Positions 9,067 through 16,454 are shown, counted from the stretch's first letter. The stretch is 64,000 nt of DNA from an uncultured Eubacteriales bacterium (GCA_934729465.1 CAKVEP010000006.1:35354-99353); one strand, 5' to 3'. Notes: generated by a model from the letters alone, not told the origin. Made by a program: numbers and translations.

Positions 9067-9095
9067 ATTCTACACCTTAGTAAAATGATTGTCAA
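9067..9095 (-). promoter_or_regulatory. Promoter of the tRNA-Trp/tRNA-Thr unit
   Basis: Consensus TTGACA, a 17-base spacer and TAGAAT on the minus strand end 25 bases before tRNA-Trp. Confidence 0.85.
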
Positions 9096-9151
9096 GCAAT
9101 TTAACAAAAATTTTATTTTGCTTCCCAGCCACAGTTTTAAAAAACAATAAA

Positions 9152-9427
9152 TTAATTACTGCCTTGTTCACTGTTTTGTTCGCTATTAACTTTCCCTTCA
9201 ATATAATTCACAATATCTTCAACGGTGTGCATATCTTCTACATTTTCTTCCATAACCTCAAAATCAAACTCATCTTCTATCATTTGAACAAGCTCAGCAA
9301 AATCTAGTGAATCTGCTCCTAAATCTTCAATAATTCTAGTGTCAAGATTGATTTTACTTTCGTCACAACAAAATTGCTCGCTAAGAATAAGTTTAACCTT
9401 TTCTAAAACTAACTCATCTAAAACCAA
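9152..9427 (-). CDS. acpP: Acyl carrier protein
   Basis: This small acidic protein carries acyl chains on a 4'-phosphopantetheine attached to the Ser of the GADSLDF motif, for fatty acid synthesis. Helices II and III match the family (LVQMIEDEF, TVEDIVNYI). The frame can be read from a GTG at 9436, but that codon is inside the GGAGGTG ribosome binding site. The TTG at 9427 has proper spacing and gives 91 residues. It stands alone among tRNA genes, away from any fab cluster. Confidence 0.93.
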   Translation of the reverse strand: MVLDELVLEKVKLILSEQFCCDESKINLDTRIIEDLGADSLDFAELVQMIEDEFDFEVMEENVEDMHTVEDIVNYIEGKVNSEQNSEQGSN

Positions 9428-9569
9428 CTCATTCACCTCCCGATTACTTGAATATTATTTCACTGCTTACATTTACATATATTATTTTTAAATAATTCTT
9501 TTGTCAAGATGTAAAACAAAATATTTTTGAGAATATTTTGATTAATTTCTAATATTTTTAAAAAAACAG

Positions 9570-9598
9570 TTGACTTGCGTAAATTTAAATGATATACT
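9570..9598 (+). promoter_or_regulatory. Promoter of tRNA-Leu
   Basis: TTGACT, a 17-base spacer and TATACT lie twelve bases upstream of the tRNA 5' end. Confidence 0.85.
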
Positions 9599-9609
9599 AC
9601 TTTAAGTAA

Positions 9610-9695
9610 GCCGGTGTGTTGGAATGGCAGACGAGGCGGACTCAAAATCCGTTGGTGGTGACACCGTGTGGGTTCAAGTCCCACCACCGGCACCA
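9610..9695 (+). tRNA. tRNA-Leu (anticodon CAA)
   Basis: This type II tRNA has acceptor GCCGGTG/CACCGGC, anticodon loop CTCAAAA, a long variable arm, GGTTCAAGTCC T-arm and encoded CCA. It is transcribed alone from its own promoter into a terminator. Confidence 0.96.
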
Positions 9696-9702
9696 AATAA
9701 TT

Positions 9703-9743
9703 CGCTAGACCTAATTTTTATGTAATAGGGTCTAGCGTTTTTT
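9703..9743 (+). terminator. Terminator of tRNA-Leu
   Basis: CGCTAGACC and GGTCTAGCG form a 9-bp stem around an AT loop, followed by six Ts, just after the tRNA. Confidence 0.9.
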
Positions 9744-9771
9744 ATATTGAAGTACTTATATTTAAAATTTT

Positions 9772-9806
9772 AAAAGAGGCTAAACCATAAAAAGTTTAAC
9801 CTCTTT
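9772..9806. terminator. Second hairpin between converging tRNA genes
   Basis: AAAGAGGCTAAAC pairs with GTTTAACCTCTTT except for one mismatch. T- and A-rich flanks allow termination on either strand. No gene lies between it and its neighbours, so it may act as a back-up terminator. Confidence 0.55.
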
Positions 9807-9861
9807 CCTTTTATATCAACAATGTGTAAATAAGCATAGTATGTGAATGTGATAAAAATTT

Positions 9862-9894
9862 GCAAAAGAAAAACCATTGACTAAAGTCAATGGT
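9862..9894 (-). terminator. Terminator of the tRNA-Thr/tRNA-Tyr unit
   Basis: On the minus strand ACCATTGACT and AGTCAATGGT form a perfect 10-bp stem with a two-base loop, followed by TTTTCTTTTG. Confidence 0.85.
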
Positions 9895-9900
9895 CCGTGA

Positions 9901-9985
9901 TGGTGGGAGATGGTGGATTCGAACCACCGAAGTCAGAGACAACAGATTTACAGTCTGCCCCCTTTGGCCGCTCGGGAAATCTCCC
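9901..9985 (-). tRNA. tRNA-Tyr (anticodon GTA)
   Basis: This minus-strand type II tRNA has acceptor GGGAGAT/ATCTCCC, an anticodon loop with GTA, a long variable arm, GGTTCGAATCC T-arm and an encoded CCA. Confidence 0.96.
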
Positions 9986-9991
9986 ACAAAA

Positions 9992-10067
9992 TGGAGCTGA
10001 TGGACGGACTTGAACCCCCGACCTGTTGATTACAAATCAACTGCTCTACCAACTGAGCTACATCAGC
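9992..10067 (-). tRNA. tRNA-Thr (anticodon TGT)
   Basis: The minus-strand cloverleaf has acceptor GCTGATG/CATCAGC, anticodon stem GTTGA/TCAAC around TTTGTAA and an encoded CCA. It is first in a unit with tRNA-Tyr. It is a second threonine isoacceptor within about 1.2 kb. Confidence 0.96.
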
Positions 10068-10086
10068 ATTTCTCTACTGCTTCTTT

Positions 10087-10115
10087 ATAATAACACATCT
10101 ATTTTAGTTTGTCAA
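10087..10115 (-). promoter_or_regulatory. Promoter of the tRNA-Thr/tRNA-Tyr unit
   Basis: On the minus strand perfect TTGACA, a 17-base spacer and TATTAT are positioned about 20 bases before the tRNA. Confidence 0.85.
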
Positions 10116-10148
10116 CAACTTTTTTTATTTTTTTTAGGAGTGATTTTA

Positions 10149-11297
10149 ATGGAGACAAAAGGTATTGATGTTTCTGTGTTCCAAGGCGATATAGACTGGC
10201 AAAAAGTTGCAAACAGTGATATAAATTTTGCAATGATTCGCTCGTCTTACGGCATAAACGGCATAGACGAAATGTTTGTTAAAAACATGGATGGCATAAA
10301 ATCCACAAACATAAATCCCGGCGCTTATCATTACTGCTATGCAAGAAATCCACAAGAAGCCATCGACGAGGCAAATCATTTTATTGATACTATCAAATCA
10401 TATAAATTTTCGTATCCTGTGGCACTAGACTTAGAAGAAGTGTCAATCGGGGAACTTGGCGCAAATATCGTTGCGGACATAATAAATTCTTTCTTCGACG
10501 TTTTGAAAAATCAGAAATACTATCCTATACTATACACAAATCTAAACTGGTTAAAAACATTCGTAAATACCTCATTAATTCCAGACGTTGAAATATGGCT
10601 CGCAGAATGGGGTCCGAGTTTGACCTTCACAAACAACGTTACAATGTGGCAATACAGCCAAGACGGAGAGGTTGCCGGTATAAACAGAGCTGTAGACTTA
10701 AACACATCGTTTAAAGATTATCCCACAATTATAAAAAATTCAGGCTTAAACAATAACACTTCTGAGCCTCCCGCTCCACAGCCGACTCCGACTCCTCAGC
10801 CCACCTCCAGCGTTACTCAATATATCGTAAAAAGGGGCGACACATTATGGGGCATTGCTGAAAGCTTACTCGGAAACGGAAACAGATATAGAGAAATAAT
10901 GGTTTTGAATGGTTTGACATCTGATAGAATATATCCAGGACAGGTTTTAAAAATACCACAAAATAATTCCGAAACAGAGATTTTATATACCGTAAAAAAG
11001 GGTGACACATTGTGGTCAATTGCTGAAAGGTTCCTAAACGGTGGAAACAGCTATAAATTAATTATGGAGCTAAACGGGTTAACAACCGAAACCATATACC
11101 CGGGGCAAATTTTAAGAATCCCATTAAATTCTGAAGATTTGTATATTGAATACACAGTTAAGCCCGGTGACACTTTAATTGGTATAGCAACCAGACTTTT
11201 AGGTGATGGTCAGAGATACAATGAAATCATGCAATTAAATAATTTATCGAATGATTTAATATATCCCGGACAAATTTTGAAAATTCCCTCTAAATAA
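10149..11297 (+). CDS. GH25 lysozyme with three LysM domains, no signal peptide
   Basis: This muramidase-type cell-wall hydrolase has 382 residues. The GH25 domain (about 1-200) begins at GIDVSVFQGDIDW and contains the acidic ALDLEE motif. A Pro/Thr-rich linker (PAPQPTPTPQPT) follows, then three LysM repeats, each with a GDTL core and ending IYPGQ-I/V-L-K/R-IP. The ATG at 10149 has AGGAG nine bases upstream; the open frame further upstream runs through a tRNA gene. No signal sequence is present, as in phage endolysins and some non-classically released autolysins. No phage structural genes are nearby. Two small membrane peptides lie on the opposite strand just downstream. Confidence 0.92.
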   Translation: METKGIDVSVFQGDIDWQKVANSDINFAMIRSSYGINGIDEMFVKNMDGIKSTNINPGAYHYCYARNPQEAIDEANHFIDTIKSYKFSYPVALDLEEVSIGELGANIVADIINSFFDVLKNQKYYPILYTNLNWLKTFVNTSLIPDVEIWLAEWGPSLTFTNNVTMWQYSQDGEVAGINRAVDLNTSFKDYPTIIKNSGLNNNTSEPPAPQPTPTPQPTSSVTQYIVKRGDTLWGIAESLLGNGNRYREIMVLNGLTSDRIYPGQVLKIPQNNSETEILYTVKKGDTLWSIAERFLNGGNSYKLIMELNGLTTETIYPGQILRIPLNSEDLYIEYTVKPGDTLIGIATRLLGDGQRYNEIMQLNNLSNDLIYPGQILKIPSK

Positions 11298-11301
11298 AAA
11301 C

Positions 11302-11336
11302 ATGCATTCTGTTAACCAGAATGCATTATTTTTTTA
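11302..11336. terminator. Bidirectional terminator between the lysozyme and small-peptide genes
   Basis: ATGCATTCTG and CAGAATGCAT form a perfect 10-bp stem followed by T-rich sequence. It directly follows the lysozyme stop and abuts the stop of the converging small gene at 11334. Confidence 0.85.
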
Positions 11337-11495
11337 CTTTACTAATCCTTTACAATTATCAATAGATTTTTTTGCTGTTTCTTTAAGAGTAGCATTACGT
11401 GCTGTAATCATATCACTAATTACTTTGGGTATACCATAAAATAGCACTACCAAACCAGCTAAGTTAACAGTTAAATCCCATATCTTTTTTAACAT
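11334..11495 (-). CDS. Small membrane peptide, 53 residues
   Basis: The sequence starts MLKKIWDLTVNLAGLVVLF. One hydrophobic helix (about residues 6-24) is followed by a charged tail rich in Lys and Thr. An AAAGGATG ribosome binding site lies ten bases upstream of the ATG. It is second in a two-gene unit with the 40-residue peptide. I recognise no family. Size and topology would suit a holin, a small stress or toxin peptide, or a regulator of a membrane protein. The facing lysozyme gene makes a holin-like role tempting, but nothing proves it. Confidence 0.55.
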   Translation of the reverse strand: MLKKIWDLTVNLAGLVVLFYGIPKVISDMITARNATLKETAKKSIDNCKGLVK

Positions 11496-11531
11496 ATTAC
11501 AAATTCATCCTTTTAAAACTTTATTATTTAA

Positions 11532-11654
11532 TTACTTAGATTCAGATTTTACAACTTCTTTAACACTTTTTTTAATTTTTGAAAAGGCTTGAATCACTTT
11601 ATCTATGAAAACTATAGACATGCAAGCACAAACTGTCACACCATAAAATGTCAT
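11532..11654 (-). CDS. Small membrane peptide, 40 residues
   Basis: The sequence starts MTFYGVTVCACMSIVFI, with a hydrophobic N-terminal half, two closely spaced cysteines (CAC) and a Lys-rich C-terminal half. GAAAGGATGG lies upstream; an in-frame ATG inside that site would add four residues. A good promoter precedes it, and the 53-residue peptide gene follows after 36 bases. No family is recognised. The pair shares the layout of one membrane helix followed by a basic, polar tail, although the sequences are not obviously homologous. Confidence 0.5.
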   Translation of the reverse strand: MTFYGVTVCACMSIVFIDKVIQAFSKIKKSVKEVVKSESK

Positions 11655-11713
11655 CGAAACACCCATCCTTTCTTCAAAGCGACATACTAAATCATTAACT
11701 TTACTACATTTTT

Positions 11714-11742
11714 ATTATAGCATAAACTAATTTAAATTTCAA
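11714..11742 (-). promoter_or_regulatory. Promoter of the two-small-peptide unit
   Basis: On the minus strand TTGAAA, a 17-base spacer and perfect TATAAT. This supports real transcription of the two tiny genes. Confidence 0.8.
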
Positions 11743-11764
11743 TATGTTTCAAACAATTTGTTAA

Positions 11765-12160
11765 TTAAAAATAAATATTTTCAAGCAATTCTTTTATTCT
11801 TGTTAAATTATCACTTAAATATAAGTAACCTATAAGAGCTTCCAAACCTGTAGATTTGTGATAATCGGCTCCGCTCGCATTTTTCGGAATTTGCGAAACA
11901 TGCGCATTTCTTCCTCTTTTATAAATACTTTTTTCTTCATCCGACAGGTTGTCCCATATATTATCTATCAGCTCAGCTTGTGCCTTACAGCAAACCACGC
12001 TTACTTTTTTATTGTTAAGCACCCCAACTGCACTGTCATTTTTACACGACAGTCTCTCTCTTATTATTAAATCAAAAACAGCGTCGCCCACAAACGCTAA
12101 TGTTTGAGCACTCATCATTCTTGGATTACATGTTAAATCGCACAATCTATTCAATACCAC
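11765..12160 (-). CDS. mrnC: Mini-ribonuclease III
   Basis: This RNase III catalytic domain without a dsRNA-binding domain matures 23S rRNA ends in Firmicutes. The signature LAFVGDAVFDLIIR near residue 21 and the second acidic motif STGLEALIGYLYL near residue 103 are present, in 131 residues. GTG 12160 or TTG 12154 could be the start; AGGGGTG sits just upstream and spacing favours the TTG slightly. It follows obg by a few bases and ends the rplU-prp-rpmA-obg run. In many relatives mrnC is next to cysS, so its position here is different. Confidence 0.93.
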   Translation of the reverse strand: MVLNRLCDLTCNPRMMSAQTLAFVGDAVFDLIIRERLSCKNDSAVGVLNNKKVSVVCCKAQAELIDNIWDNLSDEEKSIYKRGRNAHVSQIPKNASGADYHKSTGLEALIGYLYLSDNLTRIKELLENIYF

Positions 12161-12167
12161 TACACCC

Positions 12168-13439
12168 CTAATCTATAAAATCAAATTCCGTGTCGCTTAT
12201 TCTTACCGTACTTCCTTCATCTGCTCCGGCTTCTCTAAGTTTGTCTATTATCCCGGAGTCAACCAAGCTTTTCTGGAAATACTGCATAGAATCATAATCT
12301 TCAAAGTTTACGGAATTAAGCAATCTTTCAGCCCACAAAGAATTAACAACATAAACGCCGTTATCAATAATTATACTGATTTTATCTTTATCAAACTCAT
12401 CAGACAAATCTTCTTTTACGTAATCTGGCTGGTAAACCATTATTGGCGGTAATTTTGACAATTCTTCAACCACTTTATTTATAAGAGGTTTAACTCCGTA
12501 ATTTATAGCAGCCATAATCGGGAAAAATTCATAGCCACGACTTTCAACATAATTTTTAAATTCCTGTATCTGAGAATCTGTCGCCATATCACATTTATTT
12601 CCAACAACTAACATTTTTCTTTCAGACAATTCCTTATTAAACTTTTTCAGTTCCTCGTTTATGGTGTTGAAATCTTGAATTGGGTCTCTCCCCTCGCTGC
12701 CCGACACATCAACCACATGTACTAATAATCTGCACCTTTCAACATGACGCAGAAACTGATGTCCTAAACCAATTCCCTTCCAGGCTCCTTCGATAAGACC
12801 GGGAATATCTGCCATAACAAACGAAACTCCTTCTTCGTATCTTACGACGCCCAGTATAGGAGACAAAGTTGTAAAATGATAATTAGCAATCTGTGGTTTT
12901 GCCTCGCTCACAACCGATAATAACGTCGATTTTCCAACGTTAGGATAACCAATAAGACCAACATCTGCTAAAAGTTTTAGTTCCAATTGTAAATTCATTT
13001 CCTCGCCTAGAGTACCGGCTTTTGCAAAACGGGGAGATTGTCTTGTTGGTGTTGAAAAATTCATGTTTCCAAGACCGCCTTTGCCACCCTTGGCTATAAT
13101 TTGAGGACAATCATCTGACAAATCGGCTATTAACCTTCCTGTTTCGCTTTCCTTCACAAGTGTGCCCCTTGGAACCTTTATTATCATGTCTTCTCCGCTT
13201 TTCCCGGCGCAGCGACCTGAGGCTCCATTTTTACCGCTTTTAGCAACATACTTTTTTTTGTACCTAAAGTCCGCCAGCGTTGACAAACCATCGTCTACCT
13301 TAAAAACAATGTTTCCGCCTCTTCCGCCGTTGCCTCCGTCCGGACCTCCCGATGCTGTGATTTTATCTCTGTGAAACGAAACTGCTCCGCTACCACCATC
13401 TCCGGCTTTAACTTTTATATTAGCTATATCAACAAACAA
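12168..13439 (-). CDS. obg: GTPase Obg/CgtA
   Basis: This ribosome-associated GTPase acts in 50S assembly and stress control. The Gly-rich Obg fold covers about residues 1-158 (AGDGGSGAVSFHRDK). The G domain follows, with P-loop GYPNVGKSTL, DIPGLIEGA and NKCD. A C-terminal OCT domain ends the protein. Obg proteins begin at (M)FVDIA, so I use the TTG at 13439 with AGGGGA seven bases upstream (423 residues). A longer frame to 13478 has no such support. It is in the canonical rplU-prp-rpmA-obg operon. Confidence 0.97.
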   Translation of the reverse strand: MFVDIANIKVKAGDGGSGAVSFHRDKITASGGPDGGNGGRGGNIVFKVDDGLSTLADFRYKKKYVAKSGKNGASGRCAGKSGEDMIIKVPRGTLVKESETGRLIADLSDDCPQIIAKGGKGGLGNMNFSTPTRQSPRFAKAGTLGEEMNLQLELKLLADVGLIGYPNVGKSTLLSVVSEAKPQIANYHFTTLSPILGVVRYEEGVSFVMADIPGLIEGAWKGIGLGHQFLRHVERCRLLVHVVDVSGSEGRDPIQDFNTINEELKKFNKELSERKMLVVGNKCDMATDSQIQEFKNYVESRGYEFFPIMAAINYGVKPLINKVVEELSKLPPIMVYQPDYVKEDLSDEFDKDKISIIIDNGVYVVNSLWAERLLNSVNFEDYDSMQYFQKSLVDSGIIDKLREAGADEGSTVRISDTEFDFID

Positions 13440-13542
13440 TAAAATTCCCCTATTCTTGTTCTTTATAATAAAAAGCAACCATCGCTTTAAATATTTTCTA
13501 ATATTTAAAAACGACAGCTACCATAAAAATTATATTTCCACA

Positions 13543-13824
13543 CTACTGCGCAGCATAAACGCTAACACGTTTACGGTTACGACCAAGTCTTTCAAACTTA
13601 ACTCTGCCACTAATTTTAGCAAACAAACTATCGTCTGAACCTCTTCCAACGTTAACACCTGCATGTATTTTAGTTCCACGTTGTTTAACTAATATATTAC
13701 CCGCTAAAACTATTTGACCGTCTGCACGCTTAACACCTAAACGCTTAGACTCTGAATCTCTACCGTTTTTTGTAGAGCCAACACCTTTTTTATGTGCAAA
13801 TAACTGAATATTTAATAAAATCAT
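13543..13824 (-). CDS. rpmA: 50S ribosomal protein L27 with Prp-cleaved N-terminus
   Basis: This is a ribosomal protein of the peptidyl-transferase region. The N-terminal extension MILLNIQLFAHKKG matches the Firmicutes-type leader, which must be removed by the protease Prp, encoded immediately upstream, to expose the functional N-terminus. I use the ATG at 13824 with GGAGGTG upstream; a GTG one codon earlier is in frame. The length, 93 residues, is normal. Confidence 0.97.
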   Translation of the reverse strand: MILLNIQLFAHKKGVGSTKNGRDSESKRLGVKRADGQIVLAGNILVKQRGTKIHAGVNVGRGSDDSLFAKISGRVKFERLGRNRKRVSVYAAQ

Positions 13825-13827
13825 CAC

Positions 13828-14151
13828 TTACACCTCCATATAACTCACTTTTAAATTTTCAGGATACATCTCCTCCAATAATATGACATGGAGTTTAAAG
13901 CCATTAAAAATAGCCCTGCACTCAGAAAGATTTTTCTCGCTAACTCGGACGTCCATTCGTCCTCCGTCATCAACACATACATTTGCATCAACATTTAAAA
14001 CATCTGTCAACGTATTAGCCACCATATATGCCGCCGACGACACCGCCGCACAAACAATATCCTTCCCGATTTCGTCATATCCGGAATGCCCCGATATAGT
14101 AAAACCATGGATTTCTCCATCACATGAATTCAAAATTTTAATTTGAATCAT
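13828..14151 (-). CDS. prp: Ribosomal-processing cysteine protease Prp
   Basis: This small protease (107 residues) cleaves the N-terminal extension of L27. The catalytic pair is seen as His in GHSGYDEIG and Cys in DIVCAAVSS, spaced as in the YsxB/Prp family. The gene lies between rplU and rpmA, overlapping the rplU stop as ATGA and ending right before the rpmA ribosome binding site, the standard arrangement in Firmicutes and Fusobacteria. Confidence 0.96.
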   Translation of the reverse strand: MIQIKILNSCDGEIHGFTISGHSGYDEIGKDIVCAAVSSAAYMVANTLTDVLNVDANVCVDDGGRMDVRVSEKNLSECRAIFNGFKLHVILLEEMYPENLKVSYMEV

Positions 14152-14474
14152 TTTTCTTTGTTTACATCTTCAAATATAGATTCGATTTGAACCTTAGTAT
14201 AAGGTTGTCTGTGACCCATCTTACGCTTGCTGCTCTTCTTAGGCTTGTAAGTAAACACAGTAATTTTCTTGCTTTTACCTGTTTTTACTACCTTTCCGAA
14301 TACCTTAGCAACGTCAACATATGGATTTCCTACAACTAACCCATTACTACCTTGAACTGCAACTACCTTAAACTCTACTTCTTTTCCATCTTCTGCAGCA
14401 AGTTTTTCTACAAAAATTTCGTCACCTTTTTGCACTTTATATTGCTTGCCACCAGTTTCTATAACTGCATACAC
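14148..14474 (-). CDS. rplU: 50S ribosomal protein L21
   Basis: This 23S rRNA-binding protein has 108 residues, starting at GTG (MYAVIETGGKQYKV) and containing the family's C-terminal KRKMGHRQPYTKV motif. It is first of the rplU-prp-rpmA-obg-mrnC operon, behind a strong promoter and an L21-leader-like 5' UTR. A GGTAGGTG ribosome binding site lies about eleven bases before the GTG. Confidence 0.97.
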   Translation of the reverse strand: MYAVIETGGKQYKVQKGDEIFVEKLAAEDGKEVEFKVVAVQGSNGLVVGNPYVDVAKVFGKVVKTGKSKKITVFTYKPKKSSKRKMGHRQPYTKVQIESIFEDVNKEK

Positions 14475-14560
14475 GACAGTTACACACCTACCTTTTTATC
14501 ATCTCGCTATTGATTAGGCGGAATTAACAATTCACTTTTAAGCCCACAATATGCGGCTTT
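14475..14560 (-). promoter_or_regulatory. L21 leader (putative autoregulatory 5' UTR)
   Basis: About 85 bases lie between the promoter and rplU. They contain GAATTGTTAATTC, which can pair on itself, and GCCGCATATTGTGGGC, which can form a short hairpin. An L21 leader RNA is known at this position in Firmicutes and is thought to respond to L21. Assignment is by position and hairpins, not by alignment. Confidence 0.5.
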
Positions 14561-14563
14561 TAT

Positions 14564-14592
14564 ATTTTAACACCGTTATTTAAAAATGTCAA
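14564..14592 (-). promoter_or_regulatory. Promoter of the rplU operon
   Basis: On the minus strand perfect TTGACA, a 17-base spacer and TAAAAT. Confidence 0.85.
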
Positions 14593-14594
14593 GC

Positions 14595-14633
14595 AAAATA
14601 AAAATTCCCCAGACCAAAAAGTCTGAGAAATTT
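14595..14633 (-). terminator. Terminator of the nucleotide translocase gene
   Basis: On the minus strand AAATTTCTCAGAC pairs with GTCTGGGGAATTT (two mismatches) around a TTTTT loop, with a TTTTATTTT tail. Confidence 0.8.
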
Positions 14634-14639
14634 TATAAA

Positions 14640-16139
14640 CTATTCAGCTTTTTCTGATACTTTAGCTTCGTACTTTTTGCTTAGTCCGAATACAGAACTA
14701 ATCCAGCCTGTAACAATTGCTGCAAAGAATACAAATATTGTTACTAAGTGGTCTGTTATTGATGAACCTGCACTAACTGCACTGGTTAATACTATACCAA
14801 CTGCAGATGAGCTAGCCTTACCTAAACGACCGCCGATAACTTCAACTGCTGCTTGACCCTTTGTCTTGGTTTCGTCATCAAGTGGAACATATGCCATGTT
14901 CTTTGTTGAGTCAAACAAGCAATATTTTACGCTCTTTGAAAGTGCGTCTTGGATTAATCCAAACCAAACTGCCATTTGTACTACATTCAATCCAAACAAT
15001 GTAGGCGATGAGAATTTTCCATATAATACAAGTAAGAAGAATACTCCACCAAGCGAAGCTAGTATAAGAGGAGTAATAATTGCTGCTGTTCTCCATTTTG
15101 CTTTTCTCAAAATGTTTTGACCAACAAATGATGCTAAAATTGTTAATATACCAGTAACCATTGAAAGGTTTGCATACATATTACCCAATTCGCTTCCCTT
15201 GAAAGTCATAGACATATATTTCTTCCATGCCAATTCAAAGAATCCGATTCCTGCGCCATATGCTAATACTATAGCTGCAATTAACAATAAGTAAGGAGAT
15301 TTGAAAAGTATTTTAATTCCATCCATAGCTCCAACTTTTTCTTTTTTCTTTTTCTCTTTTACTAAAGATGCGTCATAAAGTTTTGGATCTTTTAAGGTTA
15401 CGTTATTTATGTAATAATATAATGCCATAGCTGCAAAGCCAAATATTACACATACTATAATTGAAATATTTACATATTTTGTTCCGCCCATCTTTGCAAG
15501 TGTCTTTAATACACCACCTGAAAGAATTACGCCTATATTACCAACTATTGCATAAAGACCAAAGAATCTCTTAATTTCATGTTTCATTGTTACTTTATTT
15601 GCAAATTGCCAGAAAAGTGAAGATATTGCCATTGTTCCCCAAAGTTCTGATAAAATGTAGAACAAAGTAAATGACCAGTTTGTTATACATGGAATTGTCC
15701 AGAAAAATGCTGCTGGCCAGCTTGCACGCATAGCTGCAACTGTCTCTGCACCTGGGTGAATAATGTCTCTATTAGGAAATAGAAATGCTACAAATATTAT
15801 GTAGAAAGACATGAATAAAGAAACCATAATATAGAAAGTTTTTGTTAGACCAAACTTTCCGATTAACTTAGAATATAGCATTGTTAATAAAAATGCTGCA
15901 GGTAAAACAAAATAGAATTTAAGCTGTGGTATTACTTCTGTTCCTCCACCAACTGCGTAACTTTGAACAAGTACGTCCTTTAAGTCTCTTACCATTGTGT
16001 AAACGAATAGAATGAAGAACATTAGAAAACTCATTGGTAAGAATTTTTTCATTTCGTAGCCGTGAATTGGCCAAAACATTGATTGGAATTTATTAAATTC
16101 CGGTTTTGTTGTAGCGTTAGTTCCCACTGTGTCGCTCAT
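14640..16139 (-). CDS. Npt/Tlc-family ATP:ADP (nucleotide) translocase
   Basis: This 499-residue integral membrane protein has about twelve hydrophobic segments. Its N-terminal part (MKKFLPM..., VRDLKDVLV, TEVIPQLKFYFVLPAA) is characteristic of the TlcA/Npt nucleotide transporter family. Known members exchange host ATP for bacterial ADP or import nucleotides in Chlamydiae, Rickettsiales and plastids. They are rare in Firmicutes, so this gene suggests access to another cell's ATP pool. It is monocistronic, with its own promoter, a leader of about 280 bases and a terminator. Substrate specificity (energy exchange versus net import) cannot be read here. Base composition is like its neighbours. 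Confidence 0.92.
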   Translation of the reverse strand: MSDTVGTNATTKPEFNKFQSMFWPIHGYEMKKFLPMSFLMFFILFVYTMVRDLKDVLVQSYAVGGGTEVIPQLKFYFVLPAAFLLTMLYSKLIGKFGLTKTFYIMVSLFMSFYIIFVAFLFPNRDIIHPGAETVAAMRASWPAAFFWTIPCITNWSFTLFYILSELWGTMAISSLFWQFANKVTMKHEIKRFFGLYAIVGNIGVILSGGVLKTLAKMGGTKYVNISIIVCVIFGFAAMALYYYINNVTLKDPKLYDASLVKEKKKKEKVGAMDGIKILFKSPYLLLIAAIVLAYGAGIGFFELAWKKYMSMTFKGSELGNMYANLSMVTGILTILASFVGQNILRKAKWRTAAIITPLILASLGGVFFLLVLYGKFSSPTLFGLNVVQMAVWFGLIQDALSKSVKYCLFDSTKNMAYVPLDDETKTKGQAAVEVIGGRLGKASSSAVGIVLTSAVSAGSSITDHLVTIFVFFAAIVTGWISSVFGLSKKYEAKVSEKAE

Positions 16140-16418
16140 AATGAATTTAACTCCTTTTCAAATTTTATTTTTTAATTTGGTTAACACACCAAAAATTTTA
16201 AATTCTTTAACAACCCCCTTTTTAAATTATTAATGTGTATGTCTACCCGGCATACAATTAAAACTGTGTAATAAATGCACATTAAGCGCTCACTTCTCAA
16301 CACACACCATTACATCTGCGCAACGTACACCCATGCCTTTAAATAAAGATTTTCTATGGTTGCTTAATATAAAAATAATTTATATCCATAAAAATTCCAT
16401 ATCTAAAGGTTCATACTA
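16140..16418 (-). promoter_or_regulatory. Long, partly structured 5' leader of the translocase gene
   Basis: Between promoter and start codon lie about 280 bases, more GC-rich in the middle than the flanks. On the minus strand TTAATGTG (16287-16280) can pair with CACATTAA (16236-16229), enclosing TGTATG/CATACA (16256-16251 with 16241-16236; last bases compete) around a CCGGGTAGA loop. An AAAAGGAG ribosome binding site lies near the start codon. No known riboswitch class is recognised and no convincing leader peptide is seen. Confidence 0.4.
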
Positions 16419-16425
16419 CGTTTAT

Positions 16426-16454
16426 ATTATAACAGCTTATCCTATTTATTACAA
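16426..16454 (-). promoter_or_regulatory. Promoter of the translocase gene
   Basis: On the minus strand TTGTAA, a 17-base spacer and perfect TATAAT. The 150 bases from here to birA (16607) are very AT-rich and show nothing further. Confidence 0.75.

Noticed and set aside
9460..9696. Minus-strand open frame of 78 codons
   Set aside because: It is the antisense of tRNA-Leu plus flanking AT sequence; the MVPVVGLEPTRCHHQ start is the known artefact of translating a tRNA backwards.
10026..10148. Upstream extension of the lysozyme frame that would add 41 residues including a hydrophobic stretch
   Set aside because: It lies inside tRNA-Thr and its promoter on the other strand and has no ribosome binding site; AGGAG supports the ATG at 10149. 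It should not be read as a signal peptide.
10149..11742. Prophage remnant
   Set aside because: Apart from an endolysin-like lysozyme and two tiny membrane peptides there are no capsid, tail, terminase or repressor genes, and the tyrosine recombinase nearby looks like a Xer protein.
16140..16418. Known riboswitch upstream of the translocase
   Set aside because: I could not match the leader to the core motifs of purine, PRPP, ppGpp or other classes by eye, so only a generic structured leader is reported.
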